Shown: one piece after another, positions 53,484 through 63,800 of the stretch
Numbering within the stretch: the first letter of the stretch is position 1
How the letters are laid out: each line of letters begins with the position of its first letter
NCBI GenBank assembly: GCA_009746045.1
Contig: RPFO01000065.1
Coordinates: 7,441,862-7,505,861 of the forward strand
Direction: 5' to 3'
Length of the DNA stretch: 64,000 nt
From: Mesostigma viride
Lineage: Eukaryota; Streptophyta; Mesostigmatophyceae; Mesostigmatales; Mesostigmataceae
Notes under the pieces: generated by a model
What the model saw: only the letters and a program-made list of their open reading frames with translations
What the model was told of the DNA's origin: nothing
Databases searched by the model: none
Program-made: the position numbers and the translations under genes

Positions 53484-54827
53484 ATGACCATGGCAGCTAT
53501 CGCTGTCGTAGAAGTTGAGAATTTCGATATCACACGGTTTGCAAAGGAATCTTTGCCGGTGGTCGTGGCTGAGCTGAACAAAGTGCATGGTCCGCTCCTC
53601 GAGCTTTTGCCTAATGATGGCAGCGAACCAGTTTTTGTTGCGACTCATCCCGGATTTGCGCAGCACGTACTCCGCCCCAACGGCAAATTCTCCCAGCGCT
53701 TTGGCAATCCGGAGGGGTTGGCGACATTACACATGCATGAACAAGGTGTAATTTGGAACAACACCGAGGAGGATTGGAAAGCAATTCGGAAATGCATTGA
53801 AAGCCAATTAACTGCCAAACAACTTCAACGGGCCGTGGAAATATCTCGGGAGGCCACGTTGTCGTATTGCCAACATTGGACCGGCACATCTGCGCCCATT
53901 GACGTTCTGAAGGAGCTGCGGGTGATCACTTTGGCGATAGTGCTGGAACTCTTCTTTGGCATCATCGGCAAACCGCATGGATTCCTGCTGCCGCTGACGG
54001 AAGAAGTGGTGGCATATTTCAAGGCCTGGGAGTACTGCCTGTTCAGATCCGGCGTGGAGGCGTCATCATCCCCCCGAGCACGACATGCCGTCGATGCAGT
54101 GAACGCCCTGACTGCAAGCATCACCAAGCTGATACCTGAAGCTCGCTCGGACTTCATGGACAAGCTGAAAACCTTGCAGTCTGAACACAACTGGTCGCAA
54201 GAGCAGATCGTTCAGATCGTGCTGGAAGTGGTGATCGCGGGGACTGACACGTCATCCGTCACCATGTCATATGCGCTGTTGGGCATGTGTGACCCACACC
54301 ACGTGGGTCTCGCGCAGCGAATACAAGCGCAGGCGACACAGCTCTGCGAGGCGATGGAGGCGGGTGAGGTACCCAAACAGGCAGCCTTGGACAAGCACAT
54401 GCCGACATTGCATAAGCTCTTGCTAGAGAGCATGCGGTTCAAGCCAGTGGGACCGGTAGTGCTCCGCAAATGCACGGCATCTGATCCTTATGGCGATGTT
54501 CCGCTGGAGCCAGGTGATCGTGTGATCCTCAACTTGGCTGCCATGCATCGGTCGGAAGATTTGTTTGAGCAGCCAGAGTCGTTCGACCCTGAGTGCAACT
54601 TTGCGGCTGAGTGCCCCAAGTTCGTGCCTTTTGGGAAAGGGCCCAAGGGTTGCGTCGGCCAACATCTGGCCAAGGTGGAGATGCTGGTGGTGATGTCCAC
54701 GCTGGTGCACAAATTCGACTTTTCGCTCGCCGAGGGTCAGGTTTCCCTGAACGAGCTGACCACTCATTGGGACATTGCCAATCAGCCTACCTCTCCGATT
54801 TACTTGGTGGCGAGACCAAGGTGCTAA
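53484..54827 (+). CDS. Cytochrome P450, CYP19 (aromatase)-like, intronless
   Basis: 447 codons from ATG 53484; the frame is open back to an ATG at 53277 (516 codons), but the extra 69 residues are not P450-like and contain the possible TATA box. I-helix AGTDTSS, K-helix ESMR, MHRSEDLFEQPESFDPE, and heme loop FVPFGKGPKGCVGQHL with the Cys ligand. GVIWNNTEEDWKAIRKCIES, the spacing LRKCTASDPYGDVPLEPGDR and ILNLAAMHR resemble the CYP19 clan more than plant P450s. No N-terminal membrane anchor is seen, so the protein may be soluble or targeted by an undetected signal. Substrate unknown. P450s are usually intron-rich in green algae, so lack of introns may mean transfer or retroposition. Confidence 0.88.
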   Translation: MTMAAIAVVEVENFDITRFAKESLPVVVAELNKVHGPLLELLPNDGSEPVFVATHPGFAQHVLRPNGKFSQRFGNPEGLATLHMHEQGVIWNNTEEDWKAIRKCIESQLTAKQLQRAVEISREATLSYCQHWTGTSAPIDVLKELRVITLAIVLELFFGIIGKPHGFLLPLTEEVVAYFKAWEYCLFRSGVEASSSPRARHAVDAVNALTASITKLIPEARSDFMDKLKTLQSEHNWSQEQIVQIVLEVVIAGTDTSSVTMSYALLGMCDPHHVGLAQRIQAQATQLCEAMEAGEVPKQAALDKHMPTLHKLLLESMRFKPVGPVVLRKCTASDPYGDVPLEPGDRVILNLAAMHRSEDLFEQPESFDPECNFAAECPKFVPFGKGPKGCVGQHLAKVEMLVVMSTLVHKFDFSLAEGQVSLNELTTHWDIANQPTSPIYLVARPRC

Positions 54828-54886
54828 CTCCCGAACTTGCATGCATGCATGCATAAAAATTTCGCATGCATACTATTGCCACGTTA

Positions 54887-54891
54887 TGTAA
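54887..54891 (+). other. TGTAA polyadenylation signal of the P450 gene
   Basis: TGTAA 60 nt after the P450 stop codon, the usual algal motif; supports the gene being transcribed as an algal mRNA. Confidence 0.55.
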
Positions 54892-55298
54892 AGAATTCTG
54901 GAACAGTGTCCAATTGTGAGATGTTTAGTCGTCAAGTTTTGAAGCTAGCTAGCTCATTCTTTTTTTATTCAATTGACTGTTGAGTGTCCTTGTCAAAACT
55001 GCTCACAAAACTAGACGTATGAATGAGACGTATGTCAGGTTTAATCGTTTACTTTTGCTAGATACAAAATATAATGAAACAACCTTAGCTTAGGTTTGCA
55101 TATAAATAGATGTCCGTCAGGAATCTGTGCTCGTGCATATGGCGCCATGAGCACATACCCTGAGCGCCATGCGAGCTATAGCTATATGAACAGTGTCTAT
55201 ATACACAGGCCAAAAATCCAATTGATATCTGCCCCATAATAAATTAAAAGTATATGCATGAGATTTCGTGATTTTATATAAGTCATCTTTGCCATTAC
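54892..55298. other. AT-rich intergenic DNA, nothing recognised
   Basis: No frame longer than about 60 codons and no repeat shared with the rest of the window that I can see. Confidence 0.45.
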
Positions 55299-56694
55299 TG
55301 CTGTTTATTATTGTAGTGGATTACGTTATGCGCCAGGCACGTGCCCGCTTTGCTAGCATTGCAGGCCGTGCCCCTGGCCTAGTGATCACGAACGAGCTTG
55401 GGGAGGGGGGCCGACTTTAAACAAGCAGAATTCACTAGCTGACCTCATTTATGCCGACGACATCACGCTCATCGAGAAGCCGGAGTCTGCCCAACTTTGG
55501 CTGGACTGCCTAGTGCCTGGCGCTCGAGGCTCGGGCGGTTGGTCTAGAAATCAGCCCCAAAACAAAGGCCCTGGCCCTCGGTATGGCAGTGCCCCCGCCC
55601 ACACTCCGCCTCTTAGACGCCGACACCGAGGTAAACTACCCCACTTCCGGCCGCTTCAAGCTGCTCGGCAGTTGGCTTCCCGACTGCCAGGACGACCTGA
55701 CGACACGGATCGGCATGGCGTGGGCGCAACTCCATGACCACCGCCGCTGGTGAAGCAACCCCGCCCTACCCCAGATCGTCAAGCGTGACCTCTTCAAGGT
55801 CGTCATTCTGACGATCCTGACCTACGGCGCTGAGACCTGGACACTGACGCAGGACGGCTGGAGCAACGACTCGACGGCAACGTCACCAAGATGCTGCGCA
55901 ATTAATTAATTAATTAATTAATTAATTGATTAAACTCGTGCTCCCGTTGGGGAGTCACGGAGCACCGAAGTGCTTTTAATCCCTGAGTGTGCACAACAGG
56001 AGAAAGGGCAGAGACCCCCAGTCTCCTAATTCATGCCTAAGGCATGCCACAGCTGCATGCGGGCACGCTATAGCTAAACGGACACGCTAACGATCCGGCA
56101 GTCTGTGGGTGCAATAAGACCCATCATGTGAGCATATCATAACAAGGAGCGTGGGCAAGTAATCTGATCATAGCCAGGACGTAGCATGGCTGTACAAGGA
56201 CTGTGCTGCGCAAGGCCGTGTTGTCCCCTTTGGTTTGCACATTAGTAATGAGGATTTGTACTATGATTTGCCCTATGTTTCCCACATTCTTAGGCACAGG
56301 CGCCTGGGCCTAGCTGGGCACCTAGCCCGCACAGATCAGGTAGACACATCAGATAGACTAGCTGGCACCAAGCCCGCCCAGCGCCAGCCTGGGCGTTATG
56401 TCCTCACCTGGCGTGCCCCAAGCCGCACGCGGCAGGGCCCGGCCACCTGTGGACTTTTCGTGATAGATCGACTCGGCATGGACATGTGCTACCCTAGACG
56501 TGACGGGCTCGATCACACCCGGGCAGCCTCCTGGTTTGTCTGTCATATGGCGCATGGCTTCTCACGAGCCACGAGCCACGAGGTAGCCATGGCTGACGGC
56601 GGAGCTCGTAACTTTCACGTTTGGGCACCAATTTCGGCCGTGAATATCGCAATCGCTTCGTCTTTCTAAGAATCCGTGTACACGCTGATATAAT
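55299..56694 (+). pseudogene. APE LINE copy (LINE C), 5'-truncated, with a nested SINE-like insert
   Basis: Very close to LINE B: LFIIVVDYVMRQARARFASI, ADDITLIEKPES region, NPALPQIVKRDLFKVVILTI, then interrupted at 55901 and resumed at 56204 with ISNEDLYYDLPYVSHILRHR and LGLAGHLARTDQVDTS. Frameshifts and stops. 5' truncation falls at 55299 inside the RT. It ends next to the family X element starting at 56695. Confidence 0.82.
55901..56203 (-). mobile_element. SINE-like insertion with 9-bp TSD and ATTA tail
   Basis: Flanked by TGCTGCGCA (55892-55900 and 56204-56212), cutting LINE C at its MLRKA codons. The minus strand ends GTGACTCCCCAACGGGAGCA, then an AATT/TTAA tail (55901-55931). The 3' motif CCCAACGGGAG... 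is shared with family X 3' ends, so it was probably moved by the same LINE machinery. No clear pol III box. Confidence 0.75.
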
Positions 56695-58670
56695 TTTCCG
56701 AAGCTATTACGCAATGTATGTCGAGCAAACGCTCCTCCGCGCAACGCAGCCTGGCGGCTGCGCTAAGCCCTGAAAATATACATCTGCAGCTCCGGCTGCA
56801 GCCTCGCCCTCAGGTCCGGAAGGCAGTGCATGACACTAGTCGCGCACTGGTGGTCGCCCAGATCCCTCCCGAGCTTTCCTCGCCCTCTGCATCGCCTGAG
56901 CCCAACGCAGCCACCCGGCCTGCCGAGCCGCATTGGGACGAGATCACCTTTGACAGCAACGCACCTGGCTATACTGGACTCGCAGCCCAGGAGCCTTCAT
57001 GGAAGACGTGTTTTTCGGCACGCACGCTTCGCTTGTCAACCTGTGCTCGCACCTCATCTCCCACAACCGCGGCCGCTGGCCAAGTGGCCAGCCTTTCATC
57101 CCCGCCGAAGATCTCCCAAAAATTCTCGATCCGCATGAATCAGTCGCCCCCGGCTCCAGCGCTTCGCCCTCTGCTCCCTCCTCGGGCGCTCCGACGCCGA
57201 GATCTGGGCTTCCCCACCGCCCCACCCCACCGTCGCGAGCGACACCATCATCCGCAACCTCCTTAAGGAAGCTTTCGAGCAGCACGTGACTCGACCCCTC
57301 GCTGCAGATGTGGCGGCAATGGTCCGCACGCTGGCTACTGAGCTCCCTCACCTTTCCACGTACCGGCCACCGTCACCTCCACCTCTGGCCGGACACCCTC
57401 CTCGCCTCCTCCACCGCCCCGGCCCACCCCCGCCTCCGACGCCATCACCGCCAGTCTGCGACATCAACCAGCGCGCCTCAAGGACAACACCATCGCCATC
57501 GAGTGCCTGCAAAACACCGCAGGCCTCACCGCCCAGGCGGTAGTGAAGGACATTGCCGCCAAGCCAGCCCCCGCTCAGTAGCCGGCCCGGCTGGCGATGC
57601 CCCTCGATCCGGCCCACCCAGACCTGGGCGGACATGCTCAAGCAACACACTGGCCACCTCCACCACCTCCGCCGTCGCAGCACGGCTCCAGCAGCAGACG
57701 CTCGATCGACCTCCGCGAGGAGGCTGAGCTCGCCAAGCGCAGCCTTAACGTCATCCGCGTCAAGAACTTCGACCTGGTGGAATGTGAGAATTCCGAGAAG
57801 CTTGCACGTGCGTTTGAGAGAGATCGAAATCCTTGGTCGCATGGGCCTTAATCTTGGTGAGATCGAGCTGGTCGCCCACCGCCTTCCCCACTCGCGGGGT
57901 AAGGCAGGGGCGCCCCCGCTTCTTCTCAGTCCTTTAACAACCCGGCGGACAAGCTTTCTTTTCTCAGACGCCGCAAGCGGCTCGATCGAGAAGACTCACT
58001 TCACCCTGGACGACGACTTGACCCTGGCGCAGCAATAACGGCGACGGGAGCTATGCATGGCCGACCTAGTATACCTTCAGCTCCGGCAGACCACGGCGGG
58101 GAAGCCGGTTTACTGGAAGGGGGCGGCCATCTACGTCGGCCACAAGCCCTGGCATGCACGCGACCCCCGCGGCCCCATGCAGCGACTCCAGACGCCCCTG
58201 CATGATGAGCTTAGTAGGGGAATACAGCAGTAGCAGTGTAGAATAGTCCTGAAGGCCTAGCCACCGTGGCCTTGTACATGTACGTACGCCTACTATATGC
58301 ACTATACCTGCTTATGCATTAGCATTATTTAGTCTTGTACAAGTGTGCCTATGATGTGCCACACACCAGATGATGCCTAGCTTTATTTAGTTATGCTGTG
58401 CCCACGCAGGGAGTTACTCTCTGCTGAGAAGCCATGCCCTAGCTCGCCTTTGTATTGCCATGCTGCTCTTCCCCCCCTATGCCAGCGCCTTCCGGTAGGT
58501 GCTAGGATGTCATAGGGGTGCCGCAGGTGCACTTTGTGCACCGGCAGAGCAGGTGTATAGTTTACACCCTACTACACTTGCAGGAAGTAGCCCAGAGTGT
58601 ATTAATTAAAGGCCATATGCCCCTTCTCAGGGATATGTGCGACATATACAGTCCCAGCGGAGTTATGTTT
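56695..58670 (+). mobile_element. Family X element, full-length copy: ORF1-only non-LTR element
   Basis: 5' terminus CCGAAGCTATTACGCAAT as in the copy at 15881. The decayed ORF1-like gene runs ~56716-58150: FMEDVFFGTHASLVNL at ~56997, a Pro/Ser-rich linker, then ADKLSFLRRRKRLDRED, TLDDDLTLAQQ (58000-58036) and GKPVYWKGAAIYVGHKPW. The last part resembles the C-terminal domain of L1-type ORF1 proteins (D-L-T..Q..R..lwp...GK..yW). The 3' UTR ends GGGATATGTGCGACATATAC, CCCAGCGGAGTTATGTTT and continues directly into (CAATT)n. There is no RT or endonuclease. Confidence 0.78.
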
Positions 58671-59473
58671 CAATTCAATTCAATTCAATTCAATTCAATT
58701 CAATTCAATTCAATTCAATTCAATTCAATTCAATTCAATTCAATTCAATTCAATTCAATTCAATTCAATTCAATTCAATTCAATTCAATTCAATTCAATT
58801 CAATTCAATTCAATTCAATTCAATTCAATTCAATTCAATTCAATTCAATTCAATTCAATTCAATTCAATTCAATTCAATTCAATTCAGTTCAATTCAATT
58901 CAATTCAATTCAATTCAGTTCAATTCAATTCAATTCAATTCAATTCAATTCAATTCAATTCAATTCAATTCAATTCAATTCAATTCAATTCAATTCAATT
59001 CAATTCAATTCAATTCAATTCAATTCAATTCAATTCAATTCAATTCAATTCAATTCAATTCAATTCAATTCAATTCAATTCAATTTTGTTTGATTCGATT
59101 CAATTCAATTCAATTCGATTCAATTCAATTCAATTCAATTCAATTCAATTCAATTCAATTCAATTCAATTCAATTCAATTCAATTCAATTCAATTCAATT
59201 CAATTCAATTCAATTCAATTCAATTCAATTCAATTCAATTCAATTCAATTCAATTCAATTCAATTCAATTCAATTCAATTCAATTCAATTCAATTCAATT
59301 CAATTCAATTCAATTCAATTCAATTCAATTCAATTCAATTCAATTCAATTCAATTCAATTCAATTCAATTCAATTCAATTCAATTCAATTCAATTCAATT
59401 CAGTTCAATTCAATTCAATTCAGTTCAATTCAATTCGATTCAATTCAATTCAATTCAATTCAATTCAATTCAA
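58671..59473 (+). repeat. (CAATT)n array, left part, tail of the X element
   Basis: About 160 units with rare CAGTT/CGATT variants and one disturbed spot near 59083-59100. It starts exactly at the X 3' end and ends at the K4 element. The FNSIQ frames across it are repeat artefacts. Confidence 0.95.
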
Positions 59474-62400
59474 TTTCTGAGCTATCTGCTCATTTTATAG
59501 TTATGTTATGACACTTGAGCTCCCAAGAAAACCAGCATTTGATTGAAAACAATGAGTAGAGCCCCTGCCAAAGGCAGGTTTAAGTAGTCATCTCGTCTCC
59601 CTCGCATGCAGGAGCAAGAGCCCCCCAAGGGTGGGATGGGTGGGAAGAAACAATTACGGGTCACAACCCGCCGACCATGCTTATCAAGCCTACCGTCAAA
59701 ATGGAAAACGGCAAAACCAGAAATATCCTAACGCTGACAATTTTTTAATTCAGCCAGCCAGCTCATCTGTCACACGTCTGAGCTGTCAGGCCATGTGTAC
59801 TCTTCGAATGCAACCCTGAACACACTACCCAACCAAGCAGCACACCAATCAATTGGTGAGTGCTGGTTACATCAGATTTTATTACAGCTTTTTGACGCAA
59901 CTTCCGTCAGCATTCCACACATGGCCGGCCGTTCAAACAAACGGCGCCTGACTTACAAAAGGCAAAGCTAGTTGCCAGTAGGATTCCCCGGTAAACAACA
60001 AGTCGTCCCCATTCGTCTAACAAGCCTCTCTGCATGTACAGCCACAAGGTTGTGGCGGCCCTTTCTTTCCCGCATTCTGTTTAATAAACTATTTTCAGAG
60101 AAATCCGATTATGACACTTGAGCTCCCAAGAAAACCAGCATTTGATTGAAAACAATGAGTAGAGCCCCTGCCAAAGGCAGGTTTAAGTAGTCATCTCGTC
60201 TCCCTCGCATGCAGGAGCAAGAGCCCCCCGATCCACCCCAGTCCCTGGCGCCATTGCCCTCCTCCCCCGCACTGTCGCCGTTCAGGAAACAAAACTTGAT
60301 AGGATCACTGTTGCCCCAATAACAGTGAACAAAGAAAAGAAGAAGAATCCCCCCCCTCTTCCAGGCAGCCTCGAGGGTAGCCGCTTCCATAAAAAGACCA
60401 CAAAGTGGGGCGTGTCGCAACATCTCCTTCATGGCGACTCAGCCCGCACAAGGCTATAATAACCCCCTAAGGGGCCCGACGATAAAAGGTTAGCGAATCC
60501 GCGGAGCCGCCTCAGCAAAATATGATTCCAGATAAAAACCCAGAAAATTCGCATTCCGACGCCACCAGGGTTTGAACCGCTACCTGCCGGGTGCTGAGCA
60601 GGGAGAGACGACAAGGCCAGGCACTGCCACTGCCAGCCGAGACGCCTTTCCGATACTCGGTTCCTTTTGTGGGAATTTTGCAAATATATTTTCTTCCGGA
60701 ACGCAAGAAATTAGCCGGCCGCGCGTCACCCTTATATCCCTCGCTGGCCCATAACAAAAAAGGGCCGCGCACCAAGCCGAAGGCAGCGCCATGCAGCGCC
60801 CTAGGCTGTGGGCCGCTGACTGACTACCAGCGCAGTCTCATGGAATCCAAATTAATCTATTGACCTTCGCACAGTTTCCGCATTAGCTGCGGACTTCTTA
60901 GTCGACATGATTGGCTCCGCTGCTGGAATTACCAGCAGCCGGGGCGGGGCGCCCAGCCCACTTTCTATGACCACCGAGACGCTGCCCAGCAAGGTGCCAA
61001 CCAGAACCACTTGGCACATTGGTAACGCGAAATTTCCGTTCCGTTCAAACCGCCCCTACCTGCCGTAAAGTCGCAAAACCCGCGACTTCATAGCAGGCAA
61101 GGACGGGGTCTTTGCCTAATTTTCTTTAGCCCCGCCGCCATAGCAGCGAGGCCGCTCATACTGCTTCAGTGAGCACATTCAAAGAAACAATTACGGGTCA
61201 CAACCCGCCGACCATGCTTATCAATTCAGAGAAATCCGATTGCGGCGGGCTCAAAGGGGGCCGATCTGCCGCCTGTAGCGTAGCTCTACCGTACGTCACC
61301 TACACCATGTAAGGTGCTTGTTGTTACTTAGGACTAGAGAGAGAAAGGGACCGGCGGTGCGCCGGTACTATAGTGCCTACTGGCAACCGTGCCCGCCCTT
61401 GATTGAGGGGGGCGCGGCGCCTTGAGACATGTGCTTTGTTTTCCATTTTCATGTGCACCGTACTTAGAGTGGTGTGGTGAACGTAGAGAGGCCTTTTTGC
61501 AGCTCGCAACTTTCCAATGTGAGGAAAGGTGGGCTGGCCGCTAGGGGGGCCGCTATGGCTGCTACGCCCAATGTAAGTACGTCGACGCTGCGGGCCTCCC
61601 CGTGTTACGGAGAGGTGACCCGCTGTTGTTCGAAATATTGGTGAAGGGTTGAAGTGCTGTTCCTAGGGTGTTCCCCCATGGCGCTGGGGTGCGCCGGCCG
61701 GGCTCCAGTTGGGAGCCCGTAGTGACTTGAATTTCGAAAGTCAATGAAGAAGGAAGGCGGTTTTTAGAGAAGGCGGTTTTTGGCGGAGAGCCCTGCGAAA
61801 GGACAGTGCGAGGTGACCAGCCCTGATTAAGGAAGCGCTAGATTTGCTCTCGGGTAAAGTGTCCGCCGGGGATTTTTTATCCCTGTAGCGGCGTGCACGG
61901 GGGATCGAAACAGGGCGTTTTTCATAAAGATGGGGGTCAAAAGAAACCAGAGGCGGAGGAGGGTGCACCAATGGCAGCGGCTGCCGTGGGTCGGGGGGGT
62001 CCTGTCGGCATGGGAAGGTCGGCAGGCACCCTGTACCCTCTCGGAGCTCCGGCGAGCAGCTAGGCCGGCCCCTTAAGGCTTCTGCCCTTGGCGATAAGGG
62101 AGAGGTGGGAAGCTGCGGAAAACCGTGGGTATCCATGCGCACTTACAAAAAAGAAACTCTACAGCGCCTGGCAAGCCTGGAAAAAAATTTTCCCCTCGAG
62201 GGGGGCGCGTGAAAACGGCAAAGGGAAAGCGGAGCCCGCCGCCTTGCCCCCCTCGAGGGGGGGGGGGTGCGTGTGGAACCCGGCAATGCGGTCCGGCTTT
62301 GTTTTAAGAAAATGCATTATATACCATAATAAAGCTCCACTCGGCTGCGGCTGCGCCAAGGCTCGTGACACCATGGCGATGGTGAGCCTTGGCGCTAGGA

Positions 62401-63567
62401 GGTCCGCAGCCATCATTATCACCACGATGGGGGGTAATAGAGCCAGTGGCGGTGGCTCTACCCTCGGGAAATCCCAGCGGCTTTGCCGGCCGGTGGGCTG
62501 GTGATGGTGGTTGGGTGAGCTGGAGACGTTCCCAGGTGGCATAAGTCCTAAATTAAAGCGGCAGCACTGCCGGATGCGCCCCTCTAACAAGGGGAACGCA
62601 TGTGGCTCCGCCCTGCGTCCGCCGGGAGACCGTAGCGGCCACACGGGGGCGGGAAGGGGGGCATCATCATGCCAACAAGAGCCCAGCATTCCAAGTGGTT
62701 GTGTTCCTACCACCAGGGCTGGAAACGGCCTGGGTGGCCAGAGATGGTGATGTGGGACAAGATTGGACCAAGGGGGCATGTGCTGGGCCCCAGCATGGTG
62801 AACTGGCCTAACTTGACAATGACTTGTACAATGATTTTGAGGGTGTGGCTAGGCTCAACTGTTAAAGCCTGCACACACTTATTGTAAGAAACTTGTTTCT
62901 CTGGTAGGAAGGCACTCCAAGGGACCTTAGCTTCAGCACCTATTTTCTGAGCTATCTGCTCATTTGTTTAATTAACTTTTGTGCAATTATTTTTCTAATG
63001 AGATTAGCATAGTACTCCGTGGCATGCCTTTGCGCATGACACGCAAGTACTTACTTACTTACTTACTGCTCATTTTATAGTTATGTTGCGGCGGGCTCAA
63101 AGGGGGCTGATCTGCCGCCTGTAGCGTAGCTCTACCGTACGTCACCTACACCATGTAAGGTGCTTGTTGTTACTTAGGACTAGAGAGAGAAAGGGACCGG
63201 CGGTGCGCCGGTACTAGTGCCTACTGGCAACCGTGCCCGCCCTTGATTGAGGGGGGCGCGGCGCCTTGAGACATGTGCTTTGTTTTCCATTTTCACACCG
63301 TACTTAGAGTGGTGTGGTGAACGTAGGGAGGCCTTTTTGCAGCTCCCACCCACCCACCCACCCTCGCTGCTGTTAGGGACAAGATTGGACCAAGGGGGCA
63401 TGTGCTGGGCCCCAGCATGGTGAACTGGCCTAACTTGACAATGACTTGTACAATGATTTTGAGGGTGTGGCTAGGCTCAACTGTTAAAGCCTGCACACAC
63501 TTATTGTAAGAAACTTGTTTCTCTGGTAGGAAGGCACTCCAATGGACCTTAGCTTCAGCACCTATTT
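59474..63567 (-). mobile_element. Split-direct-repeat element K4, interrupts the (CAATT)n array and hosts K2
   Basis: Read on the minus strand: A 63567-63376, spacer with (GGGT)4 at 63375-63346, B 63345-62946, A' 62945-62754, C 62753-61506, B' 61505-61242 plus 59505-59474 (split by K2). A/A' are both 192 bp. B carries an extra ~110 bp compared with B' between two CTGCTCATTT copies. Flanks on both sides are CAATT units in register. Frames inside C (for example 62159-62779) are not recognised. Confidence 0.82.
59506..61241 (+). mobile_element. Split-direct-repeat element K2, nested in K4
   Basis: A 59506-59626 (121 bp), spacer AAGGGTGGGATGGGTGGG, B 59645-60110, A' 60109-60229, C 60230-61181, B' 61182-61241. 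B' has lost about 400 bp internally, joining at TCAATTCAGAG. A starts TTATGACACTTGAGCTCCCA, similar in layout to K1's A (both have CTCCCA.(G/C)AAAACCAGCAT). Left GT|TT... and right junctions share TT with the uninterrupted sequence at 63081-63095. Confidence 0.83.
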
Positions 63568-63800
63568 CAATTCAATTCAATTCAATTCAATTCAATTCAA
63601 TTCAATTCAATTCAATTCAATTCAATTCAATTCAATTCAATTCAATTCAATTCAATTCAATTCAATTCAATTCAATTCAATTCAATTCAATTCAATTCAA
63701 TTCAATTCAATTCAATTCAATTCAATTCAATTCAATTCAATTCAATTCAATTCAATTCAATTCAATTCAATTCAGTTCAATTCAGTTCAATTCAATTCAA
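63568..63800 (+). repeat. (CAATT)n array, right part
   Basis: About 46 units, in register with the left part once K4 is removed, so both are halves of one array. Confidence 0.93.

Noticed and set aside
58518-59511. FNSIQ-repeat frames over (CAATT)n
   Set aside because: Repeat artefact; no flanking coding sequence.
60560-60600. tRNA T-arm-like GGTTCAAACCC on the minus strand
   Set aside because: The arm stem does not pair and no acceptor, D or anticodon arms fit around it; it lies inside the C part of K2.
62159-62779. 206-codon minus-strand frame in K4
   Set aside because: Pro/His-rich, no domain, partly overlaps the A' repeat; GC-rich chance frame.
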